64,000 bases of DNA from Halosimplex pelagicum (GTDB taxonomy: Archaea; Halobacteriota; Halobacteria; Halobacteriales; Haloarculaceae), in the NCBI RefSeq assembly GCF_013415905.1, contig NZ_CP058909.1, positions 3,410,001 to 3,474,000 on the forward strand, written 5' to 3'. The notes under the pieces are model-generated. The model did not search any database. It saw only the letters and a list, made by a program, of their open reading frames with translations, and was not told where the DNA came from. The translations under genes and the position numbers were made by a program. The stretch's first letter is position 1; the number at the start of each line of letters is the position of its first letter. Positions 54,542 to 64,000 of the stretch are shown here, one piece after another.

Positions 54542-55876
54542 ATGGACAGGTCCCTCCGACGGCGTTCGCTCCTCCGCGCGCTGGGCGCGACGGGCGTTGC
54601 GGCCCTCGCCGGGTGTCCCGCGGGAATCGGCGAATCGGCCGGGTTCGAACCCGGCGAGACCGACTGGCCGAGCTATCGGTTCGGTCCGCGCAACACGGCC
54701 GTCCACCCCGCCGCGTCGGGCCCGGGCGGCGACCTCTCGGTGGCGTGGACGGCCCGTTACAGCGAGGCGTCGGACGAGTCCGCCGGGCTGAGCATTATGT
54801 CCTCGCCGGTCGTCCTCGACGGGACGGTCTTCGCCGCCGCCGACATCAACGACGACGCCGGCTGGCGGACGGTCGTCTCGGCGTTCGACCTCGCGACGGG
54901 CGAGCGACAGTGGGAGCGCTCGCTCCCGGTCTCCGACGCGGAGGGCGAGGGCGAGACGTCGCCGGCGCGGACGCTCGGGTCCGACGGCGAACGGCTCGTC
55001 GTCGGGACGTTCTCGGACGGTCCCGGGCTCGCGGCGCTCTCGCCGGCCGACGGCGAGACCGAGTGGGAGGAGTCGCTGGAGACGCCGTTCGAGTCCCCGA
55101 TAACGGCCGAGGGCGGCTCGCTGGCCGTCGGCGACCGGCTCCTGGCAAGCTACGACGCGGACGACGGGAGCCGCGAGTCCCAGTACGCGCCGGGGGAGGA
55201 CCCGCTCTGGCGCAACTACTACCCGCCGACGGTGACCGGGGACACGATATTCGCGACCGCTCACGACGAGATCCACGCCGTCGACCGCGAGAGCGGCGAG
55301 CGGCGCTGGACGGCGAGCAACGACTTCTACTCGGTCCTCTACCAGGAGCGGGGCGCCCCGTTCAACTCGCCGGTCGTCGTCGACGGCGTCGCCTACGCGG
55401 TCTGCGGTCGCTCCCTCAGTCGGGACACCGGCGGGATGGTCGCGCTCTCGACCGACGACGGATCGGAGCTGTGGACCGCGATCCCAGAGGGCGACGACCC
55501 CGCGACCTACGAGGGCGAGAACGACGAGTTCGAACAGGCCGCCTTCTACGGGATGCCGCTCGTCCTCGACGACACCGTCTACGTTCAGGGGATGGGACGC
55601 GGCGAGTGGGGCTTCTTCGCCGTCGACGCCGCCGACGGCTCGGTCGAAGGGCTGGATACCGACGGCGGACTCGTCGCAGCGGACGACCTCCTCTACGGGG
55701 TCACCGCTCAGGACGGGACGCTGACGGCCAGCGCGGTCGACCCGTCGGCCGACGAGGAACTCGGCTCGGCGACGGTCGACGAGTGGGAGAGCCCGCGAGT
55801 CGGTCCCCAGGCCGTCGCCGGCGAGTACTACCTCGCCGCAACGAGCGAAGGGCTGGCGGCGTTCGGACTGAACTGA
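54542..55876 (+). CDS. Tat lipoprotein with PQQ-like beta-propeller (paralog 2)
   Basis: Close paralog of the preceding gene, 444 residues, with the same twin-arginine signal and lipobox (RRRSLLRALGATGVAALAGC) and matching repeats (FDLATGERQWER, LSPADGETEWEE, VDRESGERRWTA, LSTDDGSELWTA). The shared blocks, for example ETDWPS.RFGPRNTAVHP and DFYSV..., show a tandem duplication. A TATA-like ACTTACC precedes the start at about -27, so each copy has its own promoter. It lies between the DUF7126-like gene and guaA, both on the other strand. Confidence 0.82.
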   Translation: MDRSLRRRSLLRALGATGVAALAGCPAGIGESAGFEPGETDWPSYRFGPRNTAVHPAASGPGGDLSVAWTARYSEASDESAGLSIMSSPVVLDGTVFAAADINDDAGWRTVVSAFDLATGERQWERSLPVSDAEGEGETSPARTLGSDGERLVVGTFSDGPGLAALSPADGETEWEESLETPFESPITAEGGSLAVGDRLLASYDADDGSRESQYAPGEDPLWRNYYPPTVTGDTIFATAHDEIHAVDRESGERRWTASNDFYSVLYQERGAPFNSPVVVDGVAYAVCGRSLSRDTGGMVALSTDDGSELWTAIPEGDDPATYEGENDEFEQAAFYGMPLVLDDTVYVQGMGRGEWGFFAVDAADGSVEGLDTDGGLVAADDLLYGVTAQDGTLTASAVDPSADEELGSATVDEWESPRVGPQAVAGEYYLAATSEGLAAFGLN

Positions 55877-55913
55877 GCGGAGAAAAGCTATCTGCGGAGC
55901 GACGGCCGCGCCG

Positions 55914-56831
55914 TTACTCGTACTCGATGGTCGCCGGCGGCTTGTGGGTCACGTCGTAGAGGACGCGGGCCACGTTGTCGTTCTCTCCGGTAATGCGGCT
56001 CTGGATGCGCTGGAGGGTGTCCCAGTCCACGTCCTGGGCGCGGGCGGTCATGCCGTCGCGGCTCTCGACGGAGCGGACGGCGACGACCCAGCCGTGGACG
56101 CGGTTGTCGCCCTTGACGCCGGTGGCCTTCCCGAGGACGGCGGCGAGGGCCTGCCACGGGTCGTGGTCTTCGAGTTCCTCCTCGACGACGTGGTTGGCCT
56201 CGCGGGCGACTTCGAGTTTCTCCTCGGTGACCTCGCCGATGATCCGCACCGCGAGGCCGGGACCGGGGAACGGCATCCGCTCGGAGATGATCTCCTCTAA
56301 GTCGAGTTCGCGGGCGACCTCGCGGACCTCGTCCTTGTAGAGGTCGCGCATCGGCTCGACGATGCCGTCGAAGTCGATGCGCTCGGGGAGCCCGCCGACG
56401 TTGTGGTGGGACTTGATGGTCCCCTCGCTCTCGATGCGGTCGGGGTAGATGGTCCCCTGGACGAGGTAGTCGGCGTCGACCTCGCGGGCGACTTCCTCGA
56501 ACTCCCGGATGAACTGCTCGCCGATGATGTGGCGCTTCTCCTCCGGGTCGGTGACGCCTTCGAGCGCGTCGACGAAGCGGTCCTGTGCCTCGATGATCCG
56601 CAGCGAGTCCATGTAGTCGAAGGTCTCGCGGATCTGGTCGGTCTCGCCCTTGCGCATGAGGCCGGTGTCGACGTAGACGGCGGTGAGCTGGTCGCCGATG
56701 GCCTCGTAGGCCAGCGCCGCGGCCGTCGAGGAGTCGACGCCGCCCGAGAGGCCGATGACGGCGTTGGCGTCGCCGATCTCCGTCGCGATCTCGTCGAGCT
56801 TCTCGTCGATAAAGGAGTCCACGTCGACCAT
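55914..56831 (-). CDS. guaA: GMP synthase subunit B (ATP pyrophosphatase)
   Basis: ATP-PPase subunit of the archaeal split GMP synthase, 305 residues, which aminates XMP to GMP. The PP-loop is [20 protein letters not shown] near 24-43, with [16 protein letters not shown] near 193-208 and a dimerisation domain to the end. The glutaminase subunit is not in this window. The start overlaps the stop of pyrG by one base (TGATG), so the two nucleotide-synthesis genes are co-translated. The gene symbol follows the convention for the synthase subunit B (guaAB). Confidence 0.95.
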   Translation of the reverse strand: MVDVDSFIDEKLDEIATEIGDANAVIGLSGGVDSSTAAALAYEAIGDQLTAVYVDTGLMRKGETDQIRETFDYMDSLRIIEAQDRFVDALEGVTDPEEKRHIIGEQFIREFEEVAREVDADYLVQGTIYPDRIESEGTIKSHHNVGGLPERIDFDGIVEPMRDLYKDEVREVARELDLEEIISERMPFPGPGLAVRIIGEVTEEKLEVAREANHVVEEELEDHDPWQALAAVLGKATGVKGDNRVHGWVVAVRSVESRDGMTARAQDVDWDTLQRIQSRITGENDNVARVLYDVTHKPPATIEYE

Positions 56832-58516
56832 CAGACCTCCACCTCCTCGGCCTCGTCGGCGGGTCCATCCGTCCGCTTCTCCTCGGTAGACTCACCCTGC
56901 AACTCCAGCGCGGCGTCGAGCAGGCCGACGAAGGGCGGGCTGGCGCGGCCGGGTCGCGAGCGGAACTCGGGGTGGAACTGCGTCCCGAGGAAGTACGGAT
57001 GCTCGGGCAGTTCGAGGATCTCCATCCGGCGGCCGGACTCGCCGGAGAACCGCAGTCCCGCCGCTTCGAGGTCGTCGATGTACTCGGGGTTGACCTCGTA
57101 GCGGTGGCGATGGCGCTCGGTACAGCTGTCGTCGTCGTAGATCCGGTGGGCGAGGGTGTCTTCCTCGATCTCGGTGACGTGGGCGCCCAGGCGCATCGTC
57201 CCGCCCATGTCGTCGACGCCCTCCTGTTCGGGCAGGATGTCGATGACCGGGTAGGGCGTCTCCTCGTCGAGTTCCGCGGAGTGGGCCCCCTCCAGTCCGA
57301 GGACGTTGCGGGCGTACTCGACGACCGCCAGCTGGAAGCCCAGACAGAGACCGAGGTAAGGGACGCCGTTCTCGCGGGCGTAGCGGATGGCCTCCATCTT
57401 GCCCTCGGTGCCACGCGAGCCGAAGCCGCCGGGGACGACGACGGCGTCCATGCCGTCGAGTTGCCCGTCCGTGCCGTCGGCGAGTTCCTCGGCGTGGATC
57501 CACTCGGTCTCGACGTTGACGTTGTGGGCGAGGCCGGCGTGTTTCAGCGACTCGTAGATGGAGAGGTAGGCGTCTTCGAGGCCGTACTTGCCGACCAGCG
57601 CGACGTTCACCGTGCCGCTCTGGTCCTGGGTGACCAGCTCGCGCCACTCGTTGTGGCGCTCCGCTTCGGGCAGGGCGTCGTCGGCCAGGTCGAGCCGTTC
57701 CATGACGTACTCGTCGAGGCCCTCGTCCTCGACCATCAGCGGCACCTGGTAGATGTCCGGCACGTCGGGGTTCGAGAAGACGGCTTCCGTGGGCACGTCG
57801 CAGAACAGCGCGATCTTCTCCTTGGTCTCGGGGTCGAGCCGGTCGTCGGCGCGGCCGACCAGGATGTCGGGCTGGAGGCCGATCGAGCGCAGCTCCTTGA
57901 CGCTGTGCTGGGTCGGCTTGGTCTTCTGCTCGCCGTTCTTCGAGTAGGGCACGAGGGTGACGTGGATGAACTGGATGTCCTCTTCGTCTTCCTCGTGGGC
58001 GAACTGCCGGAGCGCTTCGAGGTAGGGCATCCCCTCGATGTCCCCGACGGTGCCGCCGACCTCGATGATGCAGACGTCGCTGCCCTCGGCGACCTCGCGG
58101 ATGCGCCGCTTGATGTCGTCGGTGACGTGCGGGATGACCTGGACGGTCTTGCCCAGGTAGTCACCGGAGCGTTCCTTCTCGATGACGGACTGGTAGACCT
58201 TGCCCGTGGTGACGTTGTGCTTCGAGGTCATGTCGATGTCGAGGAACCGCTCGTAGTTCCCGAGATCGAGGTCGACCTCGCCGCCGTCCTTGAGGACGTA
58301 CACCTCCCCGTGCTGGAAGGGGTTCATCGTCCCGGCGTCGACGTTGAGATACGGGTCGACCTTGACCGCGGTCACGTCGAAGCCGGCGTTCGAGAGGAGT
58401 CGCCCGGTGCTGGCGGCCGTGATACCCTTGCCCAGCCCGGACATGACGCCCCCGGTGACGAAAACGAACTTGTTCCCCAGAGTTTCGTCGTACCCTGTTT
58501 CCGGTTCCGTCGGCAT
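56831..58516 (-). CDS. pyrG: CTP synthase
   Basis: CTP synthase of 561 residues, converting UTP to CTP with glutamine. The synthase domain shows [20 protein letters not shown] at 17-36 and [13 protein letters not shown] near 62-74; the glutaminase domain has the nucleophile in [16 protein letters not shown] near 392-407 and the HPEF motif near 529. Length is standard with a short acidic C-terminal tail. TATA-like GGTTTTCAG (complement) about 27 bases upstream of 58516 supports this start. It heads the pyrG-guaA operon with a one-base overlap. Confidence 0.97.
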   Translation of the reverse strand: MPTEPETGYDETLGNKFVFVTGGVMSGLGKGITAASTGRLLSNAGFDVTAVKVDPYLNVDAGTMNPFQHGEVYVLKDGGEVDLDLGNYERFLDIDMTSKHNVTTGKVYQSVIEKERSGDYLGKTVQVIPHVTDDIKRRIREVAEGSDVCIIEVGGTVGDIEGMPYLEALRQFAHEEDEEDIQFIHVTLVPYSKNGEQKTKPTQHSVKELRSIGLQPDILVGRADDRLDPETKEKIALFCDVPTEAVFSNPDVPDIYQVPLMVEDEGLDEYVMERLDLADDALPEAERHNEWRELVTQDQSGTVNVALVGKYGLEDAYLSIYESLKHAGLAHNVNVETEWIHAEELADGTDGQLDGMDAVVVPGGFGSRGTEGKMEAIRYARENGVPYLGLCLGFQLAVVEYARNVLGLEGAHSAELDEETPYPVIDILPEQEGVDDMGGTMRLGAHVTEIEEDTLAHRIYDDDSCTERHRHRYEVNPEYIDDLEAAGLRFSGESGRRMEILELPEHPYFLGTQFHPEFRSRPGRASPPFVGLLDAALELQGESTEEKRTDGPADEAEEVEV

Positions 58517-58640
58517 ACCGACCGTGCGCGGTGTGACCTGAAAACCGTTTCGGGAGCCACTGCAAATCCGTGTGTTTGTCAACGTGTGACGGCCGCGGAC
58601 CGCCGATCCGGCGGTTCACCGACCCGTCGAACGACGCCGC

Positions 58641-59264
58641 TCAGACCCGCCCTTCGAGAAAGTCCGCGACGAGCCCCGCCGCCCGCTCGGCCTGGCCGAC
58701 GAAGTGGTGGTCGGCCGCCAGTTCCGTCACCGCGAACCCCCGCTCGCGCGCCCGCTCGACGATCGGATCGGTCTCGACTGTGTCGTCACGACTGCCGTAG
58801 ACGACCTGCCCGGGGCAGTCGATCCGTTCGACGGCCGCGACGGCGTCGACTGCGTCCGCCCCGTCGCCGATCCGCGGTGCGGGCGCGAGCGCCGAGACGG
58901 CCGCGAGCGACGCCCCGTCGTCGCCCGTCGCGTCGGCCGCCGCGGCGAGCGCGAGACAGCCGCCGAAACTGTAGCCGAACAGGGCTGCATCGTCGTAGCG
59001 TTCCCCGGCCCAGTCGAGCGCCGCGCGGGTGTCCCGGAGTTCGCCCCGCCCCTCGCCCCACTCGCCGTAGTCGAACCGCAGGCAGGCGATCCCGCGGTCG
59101 GTCAGCGCGTCGGCGACCGCGGTCAGCCGGCGGTCCGAGCGCGACCCGCCCAGCTGCGGATGGGGCGGGCAGGCGACGACGCAGGCGGTCGGGTCGGTGC
59201 CGTCCGGCTCCGCCAGCGACCCGCGCACGTCGCGTCCGCCCGGGACCACGACTGGCTCGCTCAC
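58641..59264 (-). CDS. Alpha/beta hydrolase (dienelactone hydrolase-like)
   Basis: Serine hydrolase of about 207 residues. The nucleophile elbow is ALFGYSFGGCLALAAAAD near 92-109 (GxSxG), with VVYGSRDDTVETDPI near 155 supplying the aspartate region and HHFVG near 185 the histidine. It begins SEPVVVPGGRDVRGSLAEPD, the usual form in haloarchaeal members. GTG 59264 is chosen because a TATA-like GAAAGCTTCG lies about 27 bases upstream; an in-frame GTG at 59285 would add seven residues. Probably an intracellular esterase; substrate unknown. Confidence 0.8.
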   Translation of the reverse strand: MSEPVVVPGGRDVRGSLAEPDGTDPTACVVACPPHPQLGGSRSDRRLTAVADALTDRGIACLRFDYGEWGEGRGELRDTRAALDWAGERYDDAALFGYSFGGCLALAAAADATGDDGASLAAVSALAPAPRIGDGADAVDAVAAVERIDCPGQVVYGSRDDTVETDPIVERARERGFAVTELAADHHFVGQAERAAGLVADFLEGRV

Positions 59265-59357
59265 GGTCGAACAGTGGTCGGTCACCCCCTCGAAGCTTTC
59301 GGCGGGCGGTCGGTGGACGCTCCGGTCGGCGGTCGCTCGATCCCGACCGACGGCCGC

Positions 59358-61307
59358 TCACTCGACGGGGTCGACGCCGGTGACCTCGAAGCGTGCGCCG
59401 CCCGTCTCGCCGTCGGTCACGTCGACGGACCAGCCGTGCGCCTCGGCGATCCGCTCGACGATGGCCAGGCCGAACCCGGTGTTGTCCGGCCGCGTCGAGA
59501 ACCCCGAGTCGAACACGTCGCCGCGCAGGTCCTCGGGGACCCCCGGCCCGTCGTCTTCGACGTAGAACCCCCCGTCGCAGTCGCCGACGCGGACGACGAG
59601 GTCGTCCCCGGCGCGTGCGTCGCCCTCTCCGCCGTCGCCGGAGCCGTGTTCCACCGAGTTGCCGAACAGGTTCTCCAGCAGTCGAGCGAGGCGCTCGGGG
59701 TCGGCGCGGACCGTCAGGTCGGTCTCGACGGCGAGCCGCTCGGCGTCGGTCTCGACGGTCCCCCAGGCGCGGCTGGCCGCCCGCGCGAGGTCGACCGGCT
59801 CCGGCTCGGAGATCGCTTCCCCGTGGCGAGACAGCTCGAGGAGGTTCTCGATCATCGCGTCCATCCGGTCGACGGCGTTCCGACAGCGCTCGAACTGTTC
59901 GGGGTCGCCGGTCGCCTCGGCCGCGTCGACCGCGCCGTTGAGCACCGTCAGCGGGTTCCGGAGGTCGTGGCTGACGACGCTCGTGAACTCCCCGAGGCGC
60001 TCGTTCTTCCGCTCGAGTTCGTCCCGCTGGCGTCGCAGTTCCGCCCGGCGGTCGGTCCGGTCGAGCGCGGCTTCGAGCGTCGTCGCCAGGATCTCGACGA
60101 GCACCTCGTCGGTCCCCGAGAAGGCGTGGGTCCGCTCGGCGGAGACGACGAACACGCCGTGGTCGCCCATCGGATAGAGGATCACGCTCCGCGAGGGGGT
60201 CGGTTCGTCGACTCGGTCGTCGTCGGGCACGTCGTCGATCCGGACCGGTTCGCCCGCCTCGAAGACGTCCCACACCAGCGCGGCCCGCGACCCCTCGGGA
60301 GCGTCACGCGGGTAGACCGGGACCTCGTCGAACGCCTCGTTGACCGCGTCGACGACCGCGGTCGGTTCGAGCCGTTCGCCGGCGTCGTCGACCAGGAAGA
60401 CGCCGCTCAGCCGGGCTTCGAGGACGGCGTCGGCGGCCTCGGTCGCCACCCGCGCGGTCTCCTCGGCCGTCTCGGTGTGCATCAGCGCGCTGGTCCGGCG
60501 TTGCAGCCGTTCGAGCTTCCGCTCGCGGTCCGCTCGCTCGGTCACGTCGCGCGTCACGCCCAGCACCGCGCGCTCGTCGGCGTCCCCGATGTCGTAGGGG
60601 AACACCTGGGGCTCGAAGACGTGGGGTTCTCCCTCGTCGTCGGCCACCTCGACCCCCGAGAGCCGTTTCGGTTCCCCCGTCGCGATGACCGACCGGAAGT
60701 CCTGGCGGAACTGCGCGGCCGCCCGGTCGTCCAGCACCTCGTCGACGGTCGAACCCTCGATCGCCTCGACGGTGGTGCCGTGGAACGCCGCGAGCGCCTC
60801 GTTGACCAGCCGGTAGGTGCCCGTCTCGTCGACGACGTAGACCAGGTGGGGCATCGAGTCGACGATCTTCCGGAGGCGGCGCTCGCTGTGTTCGACCCGT
60901 CGGCGCGAGCGGGCGTGTTCGACCGCGTTCGCGATCCGGTTCGCCAGGACGGTGTACTGGTCGGTCCCGGTCTCCTTCTGGAGGTAGTCGGTCACGCCGG
61001 CGGAGATCGCCTCGCTCGCCACCGCTTCGGACCCCTTCCCGGTGAAGAGGATGAAGGGGAGCTCCGGATACCGCTCTCGCACCCGTTCGAGAAACTCGAT
61101 CCCGTCGGGGCCGGGCATCTCGTAGTCGGAGACGACGCAGTCGAACGGGCGGCCGTCGAGGCGGTCCAGTCCCTCGGCGGCGTCGACGGCCGTCTCGACG
61201 GTGAACCGCTTGTCGGCCCGTTCCAGGAACGTGGCGGTCAGATCGGACACGTCCGGGTCGTCGTCGACGTGGAGGACCCGGATCCCGTCCCGCGACACCG
61301 CACTCAT
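59358..61307 (-). CDS. Hybrid histidine kinase: receiver, PAS, GAF, HisKA, HATPase
   Basis: Soluble signalling kinase of 649 residues. An N-terminal receiver covers 9-125 with the phospho-acceptor D61 (DCVVSDYEMPGPDG). A PAS domain follows near 145-255 (LRKIVDSMPHLVYVVDETGTYRLVNEAL), then a GAF domain near 275-415, and HisKA with H447 in FTSVVSHDLRNPLTV. The HATPase part has NLFGNSVEHG near 545, DDGPGVPEDL near 586 and NTGFGLAIVERIA near 607-619. No membrane segments. The N-terminal receiver suggests it sits inside a phosphorelay. The start fits a TATA-like CGTTATTGCC (complement, near 61333). Confidence 0.9.
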   Translation of the reverse strand: MSAVSRDGIRVLHVDDDPDVSDLTATFLERADKRFTVETAVDAAEGLDRLDGRPFDCVVSDYEMPGPDGIEFLERVRERYPELPFILFTGKGSEAVASEAISAGVTDYLQKETGTDQYTVLANRIANAVEHARSRRRVEHSERRLRKIVDSMPHLVYVVDETGTYRLVNEALAAFHGTTVEAIEGSTVDEVLDDRAAAQFRQDFRSVIATGEPKRLSGVEVADDEGEPHVFEPQVFPYDIGDADERAVLGVTRDVTERADRERKLERLQRRTSALMHTETAEETARVATEAADAVLEARLSGVFLVDDAGERLEPTAVVDAVNEAFDEVPVYPRDAPEGSRAALVWDVFEAGEPVRIDDVPDDDRVDEPTPSRSVILYPMGDHGVFVVSAERTHAFSGTDEVLVEILATTLEAALDRTDRRAELRRQRDELERKNERLGEFTSVVSHDLRNPLTVLNGAVDAAEATGDPEQFERCRNAVDRMDAMIENLLELSRHGEAISEPEPVDLARAASRAWGTVETDAERLAVETDLTVRADPERLARLLENLFGNSVEHGSGDGGEGDARAGDDLVVRVGDCDGGFYVEDDGPGVPEDLRGDVFDSGFSTRPDNTGFGLAIVERIAEAHGWSVDVTDGETGGARFEVTGVDPVE

Positions 61308-61508
61308 GGTTCCACACAACCGTCTCCCGGCAATAACGGTTGGGACGCGAGTATCGCGCCTGAGACCTTTCTCCCGGCTGTAGATGAATTATCATTTCTC
61401 GGATACTCCGTCCCGGGCGGCAGTTCGGCTCGCTGACCCCCCGGGGATAACTCCGCGGGTCCGACTCCGGGACACGAACCCGAAACGAGCCACTGTGTGG
61501 CTGAAAAA

Positions 61509-61518
61509 CAATTAAAGG
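61509..61518 (+). promoter_or_regulatory. TATA box of pspA
   Basis: CAATTAAAGG lies 22-31 bases before the ATG at 61540. Confidence 0.6.
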
Positions 61519-61539
61519 CTCGGGCACAAAGCGGGGGGT

Positions 61540-62454
61540 ATGGGAATCATCTCGCGCGCCTCGTACGTCGTCCGGTCGAAGATCAACGCGGTCCTCAACC
61601 GGGCGGAAGACCCCTCCGAGACGCTCGACTACTCCTACGAGCAGCTGCGCGACCAGCTCCAGGACGTGAAACAGGGCATCGCCGACCTGACCACCCAGAA
61701 GAAACGGCTGGAGATCCAGAAGCGCCGGCTCGAAGAGAACGTCGAGAAACACAACGAACAGGCCCGCGAGGCCGTCCAGCAGGACCGCGACGACCTGGCG
61801 CGCAAGGCCCTGGAGAAGAAAAAGCAGAAGATGAGCCAGATCGAGGGCCTGGAGAGCCAGATCGCCGAGCTCCAGAACCAGCAGGACCGGCTCGTCGAGC
61901 AGAAGAACACCCTCCAGAGCCGCATCGAGGAGTTCCGCACGAAAAAGGAGACGATGAAGGCCCGCTACGAGGCGGCCGAGGCCAGCACCAAGGTGTCGGA
62001 GGCGATGACCGGCGCCGGCGACGAGTTCGAGGACGTGGGCCGGGCCATCGAGCGCGCCGAGGAGCGCACCGAGGACATGGAGGCCCGCTCGCAGGCGATG
62101 GACGAACTACAGGAGAGCGGCGCGTTCGACGACGTGCTCTCGGACAAGGACCAGATCGACCGCGAGCTCGAACAGCTCAGCACCGACAGCTCCGTCGACG
62201 CGGAGCTCGACACGCTGAAAGGCGAGATGGGCAAGGGCACGACGGAGACGGAGAGCGAGTCCGAGAGCGCGAGCGGGTCGGGCAGCGGTTCCGGGAGCGG
62301 GTCGGCCGACACCGCGAGCGAGGACGCCGAGGTCGACATGGATGTCGACACCGACGTGGATACCGCCGACGTGGACGCCAACGGCGACGACGCGTTGGTC
62401 GACGACTCGGAGGTCGAGGCCGAACTGGAAGAGCTCAAGGAAGACGAGAAGTAG
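61540..62454 (+). CDS. pspA: PspA/IM30 (ESCRT-III-like) family protein
   Basis: Membrane-remodelling protein of 304 residues. The N-terminal amphipathic helix (MGIISRASYVVRSKINAVL) is followed by long coiled-coil helices to about residue 190 (VKQGIADLTTQKKRLEIQKRRLEENVEKHNEQ in parts), the Vipp1/IM30/PspA pattern. The tail from about 235 is disordered, with Gly/Ser repeats and Asp/Val-rich sequence (DMDVDTDVDTADVD) and a final ELEELKEDEK. Expected to coat or repair the cytoplasmic membrane under stress. No Psp operon partners are adjacent; the hybrid histidine kinase is divergent upstream, so regulation by it is possible but unproved. Confidence 0.88.
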   Translation: MGIISRASYVVRSKINAVLNRAEDPSETLDYSYEQLRDQLQDVKQGIADLTTQKKRLEIQKRRLEENVEKHNEQAREAVQQDRDDLARKALEKKKQKMSQIEGLESQIAELQNQQDRLVEQKNTLQSRIEEFRTKKETMKARYEAAEASTKVSEAMTGAGDEFEDVGRAIERAEERTEDMEARSQAMDELQESGAFDDVLSDKDQIDRELEQLSTDSSVDAELDTLKGEMGKGTTETESESESASGSGSGSGSGSADTASEDAEVDMDVDTDVDTADVDANGDDALVDDSEVEAELEELKEDEK

Positions 62455-62493
62455 CGCGGTCGGCCCGCGCGCCGGTCCCCGCAGGTCCCGTTC

Positions 62494-64000
62494 TCAGGGC
62501 GGCCACGTCGCCGCGATCGCGAGCGTCGTCACCACGGTCAGTAGCAACTGGAGGGGCGTGCCCACGCGGGCGTAGTCGGTGAACTTGTAGCCGCCGGGGC
62601 CGTACACCATCAGGTTCGTCTGGTAGCCGATGGGCGTGACGAACGCGTTCGCGGCGGCGAACGTGACCGCGATCAGGAAGGGGAACCCGTTCAGTCCGAG
62701 CTGCTGGGCGGTACTGACCGCGATCGGGATCATCAGGACGACCGTGGCGACCGGCGTGATGATCGCGGCGACGACGGCGGTGAGGAGGTAGAGCACCCCC
62801 AGCAGGACGAGCGGGGGGACGGCGTCACCGACGCCGACGAGCGCCCCCGCGATCGCGTCGGCGCCCCCGGTCGCCTGCATCGCGACGCCGAGCGGCAGGA
62901 GGCCCGCGAGGAGGAAGACGACGCTCCAGTTGACGGCGTCGTAGGCCTGGTTCGCGGTGATCGTTCCGGTGGCCACGAGCGCGAAGACGCCGCCGAGCGC
63001 GCCGATCGTGATCGGGACGAGATCGGTCGCGGCGAGCGTGATGACGGTCGCGAGCACGCCGATAGCGACGGGCGCGCGGGGACCGAGCCCCGGCCCCGTC
63101 GCGTCGGGGACGGTCGAGTCGGTTTCGCCGCCGGAGTCGACCGCCGTTTCGTCGCCCGGGGCGTCCGCTCGCTCGGTCCCGTCGCCGTCCGTCGGGTCCG
63201 CGCGTTCGGTGACGACGAGGTAGTCCGCCTCCTCGAAGTAGTCGACCGCGGTCGCCGTCGTCTGGAGCAACAGCGCGTCGCCGGACTGGAGTTCGGCCGC
63301 GTCGAGGTCCTCGCGCCTGAGGTCGTCGCCGCGCCGGAGCGCCAGGACGGTCGTGTCGAAGCGCTCGCGCAGCTGCAGGTCGCCGACCGTCCGGCCGACG
63401 ACGCGGGACTCGGGGTGGACGACGGCCTCGACCAGCGTCGCGCCGTGGGGCGCGGCGGCGAGGCGCTCCTCGGTGACGTCCTCGCGGGAGCGCTGGGCGA
63501 GCCCGTAGCGGTCCGCGAAGCCGTTGACGGCCTGGAGACTCCCGCGCACGGTGAGGCGGTCGCCGGCCGAGACCGTCTGGTCGCTCGCGCTGGCGACGTA
63601 GGCCTCGCCGTCGCGCTCGACCTGGAGCACGTCCACGTCGTCCGCGGGGTCGCCCTCCGTGTCGGCGTCGACCGCGGTCGCTCCGGTCGCGTCGGCCGGT
63701 TCCGCTCCCGATCCGGACGCCGCGTCGCCGGTCGCGTCGGCTTCGGTGGTCGCCTCCGTCTCGTCGATGCCGTCCAGCGCTCCGTCGTCGAGCGCGTCGG
63801 CGACGGTGCGGCCGACCAGTCGCGAGTCCTCGCGGACGACCAGCACGCTGAGGTGGCGGTCGAGGTCGAACTCGTCGGTGAAGTCCGCGCCCGCGGGGAC
63901 GCGCTCGGGAACGAGCCAGCGGCCGACGGTCATCAGGTACGCGAGGCCGACCGCGAGGACGACGACGCCGACCGGCGTGATCTCGAACATCGAGATGGGG
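62494..64000 (-). CDS. SLC13/TrkA-C type transporter, 5' end beyond the window
   Basis: C-terminal about 500 residues of a larger SLC13-family permease; the frame stays open to the right edge, so the N-terminal membrane part is missing. After one membrane segment come two TrkA-C (RCK_C) domains (visible as LVGRTVADAL and VVGRTVGDLQLRERF). The first is interrupted by an acidic Ala/Asp/Thr linker of about 40 residues. A second acidic linker precedes about six more membrane segments with WSVVFLLAGLLPLGVAMQATGG and NAFVTPIGYQTNLMVYGPGGYKFTDYAR. Likely a sodium-coupled anion transporter with nucleotide- or ion-sensing domains; substrate unknown. Confidence 0.88.
   Translation of the reverse strand, partial: PISMFEITPVGVVVLAVGLAYLMTVGRWLVPERVPAGADFTDEFDLDRHLSVLVVREDSRLVGRTVADALDDGALDGIDETEATTEADATGDAASGSGAEPADATGATAVDADTEGDPADDVDVLQVERDGEAYVASASDQTVSAGDRLTVRGSLQAVNGFADRYGLAQRSREDVTEERLAAAPHGATLVEAVVHPESRVVGRTVGDLQLRERFDTTVLALRRGDDLRREDLDAAELQSGDALLLQTTATAVDYFEEADYLVVTERADPTDGDGTERADAPGDETAVDSGGETDSTVPDATGPGLGPRAPVAIGVLATVITLAATDLVPITIGALGGVFALVATGTITANQAYDAVNWSVVFLLAGLLPLGVAMQATGGADAIAGALVGVGDAVPPLVLLGVLYLLTAVVAAIITPVATVVLMIPIAVSTAQQLGLNGFPFLIAVTFAAANAFVTPIGYQTNLMVYGPGGYKFTDYARVGTPLQLLLTVVTTLAIAATWPP

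Overview
The window is GC-rich archaeal chromosome from a halophilic archaeon (class Halobacteria). The evidence is the strongly acidic proteins, leaderless genes with a TATA-like box about 27 bases before the start codon, archaeal DnaG primase, split GMP synthase, CARF-like HFX_2341-type regulator, HalOD1 and 7TM histidine-kinase families, Tat-exported lipoproteins and a PGF-CTERM surface protein. The genus cannot be fixed from the sequence. No rRNA, tRNA, transposase, integrase or CRISPR array was recognised, so this looks like stable core chromosome with some accessory genes.

Layout. 0-10.96 kb: valS, a 2Fe-2S ferredoxin, a DEDD exonuclease, a DUF6807/Gfo-Idh-MocA sugar pair, an M48 membrane protease, a CARF-like regulator and a DUF3311/sodium-solute-symporter operon. 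11-18.4 kb: dnaG, an acetyltransferase/DUF92 pair, a cis-prenyltransferase-like protein without the usual catalytic motif, a PiT phosphate transporter coupled to a tetrapeptide-repeat membrane protein, and thrB. 18.5-30 kb: a 7TM histidine kinase, FAD oxidoreductases, exported and surface proteins and small haloarchaeal families. 30-38.3 kb: carB, and about 3 kb further on the oppositely oriented carA beside a divergent Lrp regulator; between the two car genes lie a structured intergenic repeat element, an SMR exporter, a CBS protein, HalOD1 and small membrane proteins. 38.3-45.9 kb: idi, a histidine kinase, an MDR dehydrogenase, a solute-binding protein without signal peptide, and a MoaB fused to a long acidic/His-rich arm. 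46-53 kb: a Tat-exported propeller, a GH3 glycosidase, HD and metallo-beta-lactamase proteins, and two tandem PH-like paralogs. 53-64 kb: two tandem PQQ-type Tat lipoproteins, guaA(B)-pyrG, a hydrolase, a hybrid histidine kinase, PspA, and an SLC13/TrkA-C transporter running off the right edge.

Functional themes. Pyrimidine and purine nucleotide synthesis is represented by carA, carB, pyrG and guaA. carA and carB each have a 17-base 7-3-7 inverted repeat about 20 bases upstream of the TATA box, and the carA one lies in the shared promoter with lrp. Isoprenoid metabolism is represented by idi, the cis-prenyltransferase-like protein and DUF92. Several genes are joined by 1-8 base overlaps (DUF6807/Gfo, DUF3311/symporter, GNAT/DUF92, PiT/repeat protein, ADH/small membrane protein, pyrG/guaA), which indicates translational coupling.

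The most unusual items are the ETVx tetrapeptide-repeat partner of the phosphate transporter, the NgBR-like prenyltransferase subunit candidate, an IPP isomerase lacking the catalytic cysteine, the MoaB fusion, the CARF-like regulator outside a CRISPR context, a 22-base tandem repeat, and the intergenic element at 33.5-33.8 kb.
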